Part shown: in pieces, positions 8,883 to 15,306 of the stretch
How positions within the stretch are numbered: position 1 is the stretch's first letter
Layout: each line of letters begins with the position of its first letter
Assembly (NCBI GenBank): GCA_943368475.1
Contig: CALRLF020000059.1
Location: 1 to 28,094 of the forward strand
Reading direction: 5' to 3'
DNA from: UBA1930 sp943368475
Lineage (GTDB): Bacteria; Bacteroidota; Bacteroidia; Chitinophagales; Chitinophagaceae
DNA length: 28,094 nucleotides
Notes under the pieces: model-generated
What the model was told of the DNA's origin: nothing
Database searches by the model: none
What the model saw: the letters and a program-made list of their open reading frames with translations, nothing else
Program-made: the position numbers and the translations under genes

Positions 8883-9932
8883 ATGTACAGGAAAACAGCT
8901 GGCATTATTTTTACTTTAACTGTAATTGTGTTACTGTTTAACAGCTTTGCTACTATTCAAAAATATATTGGAATTGATGCTGATGATGTTCAGCTTAATA
9001 TCCCTAATGGATTTCCTAAACCTCTTTATAATTTTAGTAACAATAAACTTTCGCCAGAGGTTTTTGCATTGGGCAGGCAATTGTTTTATGATCCAATTTT
9101 ATCGAAAGACAATACCATAAGTTGTGCAACCTGTCACCAAGGTTTTGCTGCTTTTGCACATATCGATCATGCATTAAGTCATGGTATTGATGGAAAAATT
9201 GGAACTAGGAATGTGCCTGCTTTACAAAATCTTATTTGGAAAGATACTTATATGTGGGATGGAAGCATTCGCAGCCTTGAAAAGCAACCAATCAATCCAA
9301 TTACCAATCCTATAGAAATGAATGAAACCATGGAACATGTGGTACAGAAACTTCAAAATTCCCAGTTCTATAAAATTATGTTTAAAAAAGCATTCAATGA
9401 TTCTTTTGCAAATACCTCAAGCTTATTGAAAGCATTGGCACAGTTTAATGGATTAATGATCTCGGCAAACTCAAAATACGATCAGTTCGTTACAGGAAAA
9501 ACAACTTTTTCCGATGCTGAAAAAAATGGACTGAACCTCTTTAAAGCCAATTGTTCTAATTGCCATAAAGAACCATTGTTTACAGATAATAGTTATAGGA
9601 ATAACGGTATGCTGCCAGATACTAATTTGAATGATTTAGGAAGATATAAAGTTACAAGCACGCTAACTGACAAATATAAATTTAAAGTACCTAGCTTAAG
9701 AAACGTAGCCATGACTTTTCCCTACATGCACGATGGACGATTCAGTCGATTAAGAGAAGTGCTAGACCATTATACTTCACCTCAAAAATTTACTTCTAAC
9801 ACAGATGTATCACTATTTAAAATAGCAAAACTTTCAGAAAATGAAAAGAAAGATATTATAGCTTTTCTGCTTACGTTAACCGATGCTAATTTTCTAAAAG
9901 ATAAACGTTTTTTAGATCCGAATATGAATTAG
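8883..9932 (+). CDS. Diheme cytochrome c peroxidase/MauG-family protein, MbnH-like
   Basis: A 349-residue exported diheme c-type enzyme. Heme sites are Cys81-x-x-Cys84-His85 (CATCH) and Cys224-x-x-Cys227-His228 (CSNCH). Other family blocks are ELFALGRQLFYDP-like sequence before the first heme, GTRNVPALQNL, YMWDGSIRSLEKQ, NPIEM and PYMHDGRFSRLREVLDHY. The N-terminus is a single hydrophobic signal or anchor segment. The family includes true peroxidases, MauG and MbnH. I favour MbnH because the gene directly follows an MbnP-like gene, and in that system the enzyme oxidises a tryptophan of its partner. The fold alone does not separate these activities. Length and the final FLLTLTDANFL segment are normal, so the stop is genuine. 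It is the last gene of the cluster, before a strong terminator. Confidence 0.87.
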   Translation: MYRKTAGIIFTLTVIVLLFNSFATIQKYIGIDADDVQLNIPNGFPKPLYNFSNNKLSPEVFALGRQLFYDPILSKDNTISCATCHQGFAAFAHIDHALSHGIDGKIGTRNVPALQNLIWKDTYMWDGSIRSLEKQPINPITNPIEMNETMEHVVQKLQNSQFYKIMFKKAFNDSFANTSSLLKALAQFNGLMISANSKYDQFVTGKTTFSDAEKNGLNLFKANCSNCHKEPLFTDNSYRNNGMLPDTNLNDLGRYKVTSTLTDKYKFKVPSLRNVAMTFPYMHDGRFSRLREVLDHYTSPQKFTSNTDVSLFKIAKLSENEKKDIIAFLLTLTDANFLKDKRFLDPNMN

Positions 9933-10075
9933 ATGAAGAAAAGATTTCACCTGTATCACTATTAAAATACAAAGCTTTAACCGATGCCAAAAAAGAACTG
10001 GACGACATAACAAGTATCAGAAACACAATTATTGGTTTTCAAGAATATTTGTATAGCAATAGAGTTGCTATTTAA
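9905..10075 (+). pseudogene. Start-less open frame after the MbnH-like gene, possible gene remnant
   Basis: A frame other than that of the preceding gene stays open for 56 codons, ending TAA at 10073-10075. The part after the upstream stop codon reads like real protein (SLLKYKALTDAKKELDDITS, then GFQEYLYSNRVAI), with an amphipathic helical pattern. It has no ATG, GTG or TTG in a sensible place. I read it as the 3' relic of a deleted gene or chance sequence; I do not recognise the family. Confidence 0.3.
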
Positions 10076-10104
10076 ATGGCTATTATAAATTGAGAACGAC
10101 TTTA

Positions 10105-10146
10105 ATATTAAAGCTAATTGAAAGCTTTAATATATTGTATTTTTTT
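10105..10146 (+). terminator. Intrinsic terminator of the YHYH/MbnPH cluster
   Basis: A perfect 11-base AT-rich stem (ATATTAAAGCT at 10105-10115, AGCTTTAATAT at 10123-10133) with a 7-base loop, followed by a T7 run at 10140-10146. It lies 172 bases after the MbnH-like stop and would end that transcript. Confidence 0.7.
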
Positions 10147-10216
10147 AATTTAGGTTCGTTTCTTTACCTTTATAAAACAATTGTTTTGACACTGTTTTTG
10201 ACACCATCTAAAAAGC

Positions 10217-10250
10217 AAAAGCCGCTAAACTCAATAGTATAGCGGCTTTT
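10217..10250 (-). terminator. Intrinsic terminator for tRNA-Leu (bidirectional)
   Basis: An 11-base stem, AAAAGCCGCTA at 10217-10227 with TAGCGGCTTTT at 10240-10250, and a 12-base loop. Read leftward it follows tRNA-Leu by about 23 bases and is followed by a T-rich tract. The symmetric A and T flanks would let it work in both directions. Confidence 0.75.
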
Positions 10251-10273
10251 AGAAGAAAATTTTTTTAAAGTTG

Positions 10274-10357
10274 TGCCCACGACTGGATTCGAACCAGCAC
10301 ATCCTTGCGAATACCACCACCTCAAGGTGGCTTGTCTACCAATTTCAACACGTGGGC
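10274..10357 (-). tRNA. tRNA-Leu, anticodon GAG
   Basis: The reverse strand folds as a class II tRNA. The acceptor is GCCCACG paired with CGTGGGC, with discriminator A. The anticodon stem CCACC/GGTGG encloses the loop TTGAGGT, giving anticodon GAG for CUU/CUC leucine codons. The T-arm contains GGTTCGAATCC, and the long variable arm (ATTCGCAAGGAT region) is typical of leucine tRNAs. The 3' CCA is not encoded (the genome reads CAA after the discriminator), so it must be added enzymatically. It lies downstream of argS on the same strand. Confidence 0.95.
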
Positions 10358-10415
10358 TACCTAAATAATTAATTGCTTAACTACTTCTGCAAATGTAATG
10401 GTTGTTATTAATCTT

Positions 10416-10453
10416 CAATATGCAATTTCAAATTTCAAATCAGCAATCTCAAA
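10416..10453. repeat. Low-complexity TTTCAAA-type repeat at the 3' end of argS
   Basis: A degenerate tandem sequence built from CAATTTCAAA/TTTCAAAT/AATCTCAAAT units sits directly against the argS stop codon on its 3' side. It has no coding frame of note. It resembles the short degenerate repeats common in spacers of this phylum. Confidence 0.4.
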
Positions 10454-12235
10454 TTACATTCTCTCCGGCACTTCAATTCCCAATACTTTCATGCCTGTTT
10501 TTAATACCTGTGCACTCAATGCTGCAATTTGTAAACGCAATATTTTCTTTTCTTCACTTTCTGCATTGGCAATAGAATGTTGAGCATAAAACGAGTTAAA
10601 CAATTGAGCTAAATTAAACACATAAATAGCCACTTTGCTTGGGTCATGTTCCTGTGCAGCTTCTGCAATAGTTGCAGGAAACAATTCAATATGCTTAATC
10701 ACCTCTTTTTCCAATTTCAGCAGTTCACCTGTAACTGGCAACTTGTAACTGGAAACATCTTCTGCCTTCCTCAAAATACTCTTAATCCTAGCATGTGTGT
10801 ATTGTATAAAAGGACCAGTAAAACCATGAAAATCGATGCTTTCTTCCGGATTAAAAATCATCTTCTTTTTAGGGTCAACCCTTAACAAAAAAAACTTCAA
10901 TGCACCTAATCCAATTGTTTTGTATAGTTCTGTTAACTCAGCTTCAGTAAAGTCTTTCACCTTACCCAATTCTTCTGTTTTTTGTTTAGAAATAGCAATC
11001 ATCTCTGCTACCAACTCATCTGCATCTACCACAGTTCCTTCACGACTTTTCATTTTTCCACTTGGCAATTCAACCATACCATAACTTAAATGATAAATAC
11101 CATCGGCACTTGGTAATCCTAATTTTTGGCAAATCAACTTCAACACTTTCATGTGATAGTTCTGCTCATCGCCAATTACATAAATACTTTCATTGGCTTT
11201 ATATTCTTCATAACGTTGTTCAGCCAAGCCAATATCCTGCGTTATATAAACCGATGTTCCATCTCTACGTTGTACAATTTTTTCATCTAATCCTTCGCCT
11301 GTTAAATCAATCCACACACTTCCGTCATCCTTTTTGTAAAATACGTTTTTAGTCAATCCTTTTTCTACTAAATCTTTTCCTAATAAATAAGTATTGCTTT
11401 CATAATATACTTTATCAAAATCACTTCCAATGCTTTTGTATGTTTCATCAAAGCCAGCATATACCCAGCTATTCATGGTTTTCCAAAGCTCAATTACTTC
11501 AGGTTTGCCAGCTTCCCAATCCAACAACATTTGTTGTGTTGCTTTCATAATCGGAGCTTCTTTTTCAGCTTCATCTTTTGTCTTACCACTAGCTATTAAT
11601 GCTTCAATTTGCTTTTTCAATTCATCATTAAACTGCACATAATAATCACCCACCAAATGGTCGCCTTTTTTATTTGTACTTTCAGGTGTTACTCCATTAC
11701 CAAATAGCTGCCAAGCAATCATGCTCTTGCAAATATGAATACCTCTGTCGTTAACAATGCAGGTTTTTACAACATCATTACCATTAACTTTTAAAATTTC
11801 AGCCGTACTCCAACCTAAAAAATTATTTCTCAAATGTCCTAAGTGCAAAGGCTTGTTGGTATTGGGAGAGGAGTACTCTACCATAACCTTATTATTAGTT
11901 TTTGTAGCTATTCCATAAGCAGCATTGCTATAATTTTTCTCAACAAAATTTAACCAAACTGTATTGTTGATGGTAAGGTTTAAAAAGCCTTTAATTACAT
12001 TATAGCCACTGAATAAATCACTGTTGTTTTTAGTTAAATATTCACCTAATTCAGTTCCCAAAACATCTGGCGATTTTTTCAATTGTTTTACAAATGCAAA
12101 TAGAACAACCGTATAATCACCTTCAAATTCGGGCTTTGTATCATTTACCAAAATAGCACTAGCTCCAATCTGTACATTATATAGTTTACCAATCGCTGCT
12201 GCTGCCGAAACTTTTATCTGTTCAATAACGCTCAT
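10454..12235 (-). CDS. argS: Arginine--tRNA ligase
   Basis: Arginyl-tRNA synthetase, 593 residues, a class I enzyme charging tRNA-Arg in the cytoplasm. The N-terminal Add-1-type tRNA-binding domain covers about the first 110 residues. The HIGH signature is HLGH at 131-134 in SSPNTNKPLHLGH, and the KMSKS-type loop is Lys394-Met-Lys-Ser-Arg in GKMKSREGT. The C-terminal DALR anticodon-binding domain includes GFTGPFIQYTHARIKSIL and runs to the end. I start at the ATG giving MSVIEQIK because the TTG 12 codons upstream adds a non-conserved extension and would overlap the probable -7 box. Length is normal. It is divergent from a GtrA-like gene 65 bases away and is followed by tRNA-Leu on the same strand. 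Confidence 0.97.
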   Translation of the reverse strand: MSVIEQIKVSAAAAIGKLYNVQIGASAILVNDTKPEFEGDYTVVLFAFVKQLKKSPDVLGTELGEYLTKNNSDLFSGYNVIKGFLNLTINNTVWLNFVEKNYSNAAYGIATKTNNKVMVEYSSPNTNKPLHLGHLRNNFLGWSTAEILKVNGNDVVKTCIVNDRGIHICKSMIAWQLFGNGVTPESTNKKGDHLVGDYYVQFNDELKKQIEALIASGKTKDEAEKEAPIMKATQQMLLDWEAGKPEVIELWKTMNSWVYAGFDETYKSIGSDFDKVYYESNTYLLGKDLVEKGLTKNVFYKKDDGSVWIDLTGEGLDEKIVQRRDGTSVYITQDIGLAEQRYEEYKANESIYVIGDEQNYHMKVLKLICQKLGLPSADGIYHLSYGMVELPSGKMKSREGTVVDADELVAEMIAISKQKTEELGKVKDFTEAELTELYKTIGLGALKFFLLRVDPKKKMIFNPEESIDFHGFTGPFIQYTHARIKSILRKAEDVSSYKLPVTGELLKLEKEVIKHIELFPATIAEAAQEHDPSKVAIYVFNLAQLFNSFYAQHSIANAESEEKKILRLQIAALSAQVLKTGMKVLGIEVPERM

Positions 12236-12258
12236 GTATCTTAACATTTTTGTGGCTG

Positions 12259-12287
12259 CAAATCTAACCAATAACCGCCTATCTTCG
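12259..12287. promoter_or_regulatory. Divergent -7 boxes for argS and the GtrA-like gene
   Basis: The 65-base spacer contains TAGATTTG on the minus strand (12259-12266), 23 bases before the argS ATG, and TATCTTCG on the plus strand (12280-12287), 13 bases before the GtrA-like ATG. Both match the Bacteroidota -7 consensus TAnnTTTG or nearly so. I find no well-spaced -33 TTG for either, so confidence is limited. Confidence 0.35.
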
Positions 12288-12300
12288 CCGCTTCAATTTT

Positions 12301-12810
12301 ATGAGGAAAGTTCACAATTCAATAAGAAGTATAATTTTGGGTGTTGTCGATTTTTTTTACCCCATTTTTAAACGCATCATGCCACTGCAAACCTTTAGGT
12401 ATGCAGCTTGTGGCGGTTTCAACACCATTTTAGGGATTTCCTTGTACTTTGTAGGTTTCCAATATATTTTCACCAACGAAACTGTTCAAATAACAGAAAA
12501 GTTTGCTTTGTCTCGGCATATTGCAGCCGATTTTCTATTTGCTTTCTGGATTTCCTTTCCTATTGGATTCTACCTCAGTCGTTATGTGGTGTTTCAGGAA
12601 TCCAAATTAAAACGTAGGGTACAGCTGTTCAGGTATTTTGTAGTTGTTTGTGGTGCCATTGGTTTAAACTATTTTTTCCTCAAATTATTTGTCGATTTCT
12701 TTGGCATTGCTGGTCCAATTGCTAAAATTTTAACCTCTTTATTTATCATTATATTTAGTTACGTTTCTCAAAGAAATTATTCCTTTAAAACTGAAAAAGA
12801 GGAGGAATAA
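12301..12810 (+). CDS. GtrA-family membrane protein
   Basis: A 169-residue integral membrane protein of the GtrA-like family, whose members are thought to move or present lipid-linked sugars for envelope polysaccharide modification. After a polar N-terminus, the family signature is seen in FRYAACGGFNTILGISLYF, followed by four hydrophobic segments at about residues 37-54, 80-96, 110-128 and 136-155. The ending SYVSQRNYSFK is also typical (family members usually end near R-x-Y-x-F). The ATG start places a basic N-terminus in the cytoplasm. The neighbours are housekeeping genes, so no polysaccharide locus supports a precise role. Confidence 0.85.
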   Translation: MRKVHNSIRSIILGVVDFFYPIFKRIMPLQTFRYAACGGFNTILGISLYFVGFQYIFTNETVQITEKFALSRHIAADFLFAFWISFPIGFYLSRYVVFQESKLKRRVQLFRYFVVVCGAIGLNYFFLKLFVDFFGIAGPIAKILTSLFIIIFSYVSQRNYSFKTEKEEE

Positions 12811-12837
12811 CTTTTGGTAACCCAACTGTAGTATTTC

Positions 12838-12894
12838 ATCCGATATCTATCGGATTTAGCTTTACTGGCAAGGTTATCCTGCTGTATAGCAGGA
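12838..12894. repeat. Pair of 18-base hairpins in a spacer (REP-like)
   Basis: Two perfect palindromic hairpins, each with a 7-base stem and a 4-base loop, lie 21 bases apart: ATCCGAT/ATCGGAT at 12838-12855 and TCCTGCT/AGCAGGA at 12877-12894. Neither is followed by a T-run, so they are not ordinary terminators. The regular pair structure recalls REP-type intergenic elements; whether it recurs in the genome cannot be seen here. Confidence 0.5.
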
Positions 12895-12979
12895 CTCCAT
12901 TCAAGGTTCTGTTCTTTGGGCATCAATAAACAATACTAAAGTGTGTTAGTTTTATTGCTACTCATTTACCTTTGCCATC

Positions 12980-13291
12980 ATGGACAGAATTAAACGCATC
13001 AAAGATTTTCTACTCACCAATCCTAACGATAATTTTTTACAGCATGCATTGGCTTTAGAATACATCAAAGTTGGTAACGATGCAGATGCTCGTATCCTCT
13101 TTGAAAATATTTTAGCTCAATCACCCGATTATATTGGTAGCTATTATCATTTAGCCAAACTATTGGAAAGAACTGGAGCAACTCAAGAAGCCATCCAATG
13201 GTATGAAAGAGGCATGGCAGCTGCTAAAGAAGCAAAAGATCAACATGCTTACAATGAGTTACAAGGTGCTTATGAAGATTTAGTGTATTAA
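12980..13291 (+). CDS. Small tetratricopeptide-repeat protein
   Basis: A 103-residue cytoplasmic protein made of two or three TPR-like helical hairpins: NDNFLQHALALEYIKVGNDA, then ARILFENILAQSPDYIGSYY, then HLAKLLERTGATQEAIQWYERG. The pattern of A/G/Y/L at TPR consensus positions and the Pro after the second helix fit. There is no signal peptide. TPRs mediate protein-protein contacts; the partner is unknown. TACCTTTG at 12967-12974 immediately before the ATG resembles a -7 box, which would give a nearly leaderless mRNA. The gene stands alone between two spacer elements. Confidence 0.8.
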   Translation: MDRIKRIKDFLLTNPNDNFLQHALALEYIKVGNDADARILFENILAQSPDYIGSYYHLAKLLERTGATQEAIQWYERGMAAAKEAKDQHAYNELQGAYEDLVY

Positions 13292-13452
13292 ACACATAGG
13301 CTCATAGAAACATAGCTATACTAAAATCTAGAAAATTGTATTCCTATAGTTCTTATTATCTAAAACATCGAATTAATTCTTTAAAATTGTAATAATAAAC
13401 TAATACGTAGAAATAAGGTTTAAATTAACTATGTGCCTATCCTTCTATGTGG
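13291..13452. repeat. CATAG-type inverted repeat arms flanking an AT-rich spacer
   Basis: The left arm (13291-13315) is built of CACATAG, CATAGAAA and CATAG units. The right arm (13429-13452) carries the same words on the opposite strand (CTATGTG, CCTAT, TTCTATGTG). Between them are about 113 AT-rich bases without a gene. The arms are imperfect and degenerate. The right arm overlaps an in-frame ATG upstream of hutU, so that ATG is unlikely to be the real start. Confidence 0.45.
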
Positions 13453-13469
13453 TAAATAAATCTTGCTAT

Positions 13470-15242
13470 ATGAACACAACTTATCAACGCTACGATGTGG
13501 CAAAATACAAAACCCCAACTGGCAGTACCTTAAACTGCAAAGGCTGGATTCAAGAAGCAGCATTACGTATGCTGTTAAACAATTTAGACCCAGAAGTAGC
13601 CGAACGTCCAGATGATTTAATTGTATATGGTGGACGTGGTAAAGCTGCTCGAAATTTTGAAGCGTTGGATTTAATTATTGCTGCTTTAAAAGATTTAGAA
13701 AATGATGAAACCTTACTCATACAAAGTGGGAAACCTGTTGCTATTTTAAAAACTAATCCCAATACACCAAGGGTTCTAATAAGTAATTCTCAACTCGTTC
13801 CCAAATGGGCAACATGGGAGCATTTTACAGAGTTAGAAAAGAAAGGTTTAATGATGTATGGACAAATGACTGCTGGTTCATGGATATACATTGGCAGTCA
13901 AGGCATCGTTCAGGGAACTTACGAAACCTATGCAGCAGCTGCTGATAAACATTTTGGTGGTTCATTAAAAGGTACTTTAAATGTTACTGCTGGCTTAGGT
14001 GGAATGGGTGGTGCTCAACCATTGGCCATTACCATGAATGAAGGAGTTGCACTAATAGCAGAAGTAGAAGAATGGCGTATTGATAAACGTTTAGAAACAA
14101 AATACCTCGACGAAAAATATATTGATATTGATGAAGCGATAGATGCAGGTTTAAGGTATAAGGAGGAAGGCGTAGGGAAGAGTATTGGTATTTTATGTAA
14201 TGCCATTGACTTATTGCAAAGATTATTGGATCGAAATATTATTCCAGATACATTAACCGATCAAACATCTGCACACGATCCATTAATTGGTTACATTCCT
14301 CATAACTTAAGCAATGAGCAGGCAAACGTATTACGTCAGGATAATCCCGAACTGTATATTCAATTGAGTTATGAGAGTATGTACTTGCATGTGCAACTCA
14401 TGTTGCAATTAATGGATAAAGGTGCAATCACTTTTGACTATGGAAATAATTTAAGAGCAAGGGCTCAGGAATATGAAGAAAGGTTAAAGACAGAAGGCGT
14501 AAGGCAAAAGGAAGAAAAAGATGCTTCTTCAAACCCTCCACCTTCCACCTTCCACCTTTCATCTTTTCCCTTAAATCGTTGCTTCGATTTTCCCAGTTTT
14601 GTTCCTGCTTACATACGCCCATTGTTTTGTGAAGGGAAAGGGCCATTTCGTTGGGCTGCATTAAGTGGCGATCCTGCTGATATTGCAGTAACCGATGAAG
14701 TAATTATGAACATGTTTCCTGAAAATAAGGGCATGATTCGCTGGATGAAAATGGCACAAGAAAAAATTGCATTTCAGGGTTTGCCTGCACGTATTTGTTG
14801 GCTGGGACAAGGAGAAAGAGAAAAAGCAGGACAAGCATTCAATCAACTCGTTAAAGAAGGAAAAGTAAAAGCTCCCATTGTGATTGGTCGTGATCATTTA
14901 GATACAGGCAGTGTAGCATCTCCAAACAGAGAAACCGAAGCCATGTTAGATGGCAGTGATGCAGTTGCAGATTGGCCAATATTAAATGCATTGGTAAACA
15001 CTGCAGGTGGAGCAAGTTGGGTAAGTTTACATCATGGTGGAGGAGTTGGTATGGGTTATAGCATTCATGCAGGAATGGTAATTGTTGCAGATGGTACAGA
15101 TGCAGCAGCAGCAAGGCTTTCAAGAGTGCTAAGAAATGATCCTGGTATGGGCGTTATTCGTCATGCAGATGCTGGTTACGATATAGCACAACAAACAGCA
15201 GATGAGCACAACTTGAATTTAGTAAAGCGATTAAGAATGTAG
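13470..15242 (+). CDS. hutU: Urocanate hydratase (urocanase), with in-frame insertion
   Basis: Urocanase, second enzyme of histidine degradation, converts urocanate to 4-imidazolone-5-propionate using tightly bound NAD+. I start at MNTTYQRYDV because the 13 codons upstream translate a repeat arm. The NAD-binding Gly-rich block is TAGLGGMGGAQP and the family signature FQGLPARICW is intact, with its cysteine, as are GYIPHNLSNEQA, GGGVGMGYSIH and FVPAYIRPLFCEGKGPFRWAALSGDP. The product is 590 residues, about 31 more than usual; the excess lies between NNLRARAQEYE and CFDFPSF, a loop that is short in other urocanases. The extra segment is Lys/Glu-rich and then Pro/Ser-rich and is encoded by low-complexity DNA. 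All catalytic motifs remain in frame. No other hut gene is in the window. Confidence 0.95.
   Translation: MNTTYQRYDVAKYKTPTGSTLNCKGWIQEAALRMLLNNLDPEVAERPDDLIVYGGRGKAARNFEALDLIIAALKDLENDETLLIQSGKPVAILKTNPNTPRVLISNSQLVPKWATWEHFTELEKKGLMMYGQMTAGSWIYIGSQGIVQGTYETYAAAADKHFGGSLKGTLNVTAGLGGMGGAQPLAITMNEGVALIAEVEEWRIDKRLETKYLDEKYIDIDEAIDAGLRYKEEGVGKSIGILCNAIDLLQRLLDRNIIPDTLTDQTSAHDPLIGYIPHNLSNEQANVLRQDNPELYIQLSYESMYLHVQLMLQLMDKGAITFDYGNNLRARAQEYEERLKTEGVRQKEEKDASSNPPPSTFHLSSFPLNRCFDFPSFVPAYIRPLFCEGKGPFRWAALSGDPADIAVTDEVIMNMFPENKGMIRWMKMAQEKIAFQGLPARICWLGQGEREKAGQAFNQLVKEGKVKAPIVIGRDHLDTGSVASPNRETEAMLDGSDAVADWPILNALVNTAGGASWVSLHHGGGVGMGYSIHAGMVIVADGTDAAAARLSRVLRNDPGMGVIRHADAGYDIAQQTADEHNLNLVKRLRM
14478..14572. 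repeat. Low-complexity element inside hutU
   Basis: A purine-rich stretch (GAAGGCGTAAGGCAAAAGG and neighbours) is followed by a pyrimidine-rich stretch with three CCACCTT units in tandem. Composition differs sharply from the rest of the gene. It keeps the reading frame and coincides with the extra residues of the urocanase, so it is probably an inserted repeat element. Exact borders are estimated by comparing with the family's remembered spacing. Confidence 0.6.
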
Positions 15243-15306
15243 TCATCTACTTATGTTTCCTGTTAATTAATTAGTAATGCCTATATTGGCAAATAAATAA
15301 AGTCGT

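Noticed and set aside
9860..9960. Frameshift at the end of the MbnH-like gene joining it to the following frame
   Set aside because: The protein already ends with the normal C-terminal segment of the family, so no frameshift is needed.
10836..11352. Plus-strand frames inside argS
   Set aside because: Antisense to a complete, conserved synthetase and without domain character.
13431..13469. Upstream ATG for hutU
   Set aside because: Those codons translate the right arm of a spacer repeat and are not urocanase-like; the family start fits the ATG at 13470.
14851..15123. 90-codon Leu/His-rich minus-strand frame
   Set aside because: It is antisense to conserved hutU codons, with biased composition and no start context; a shadow.
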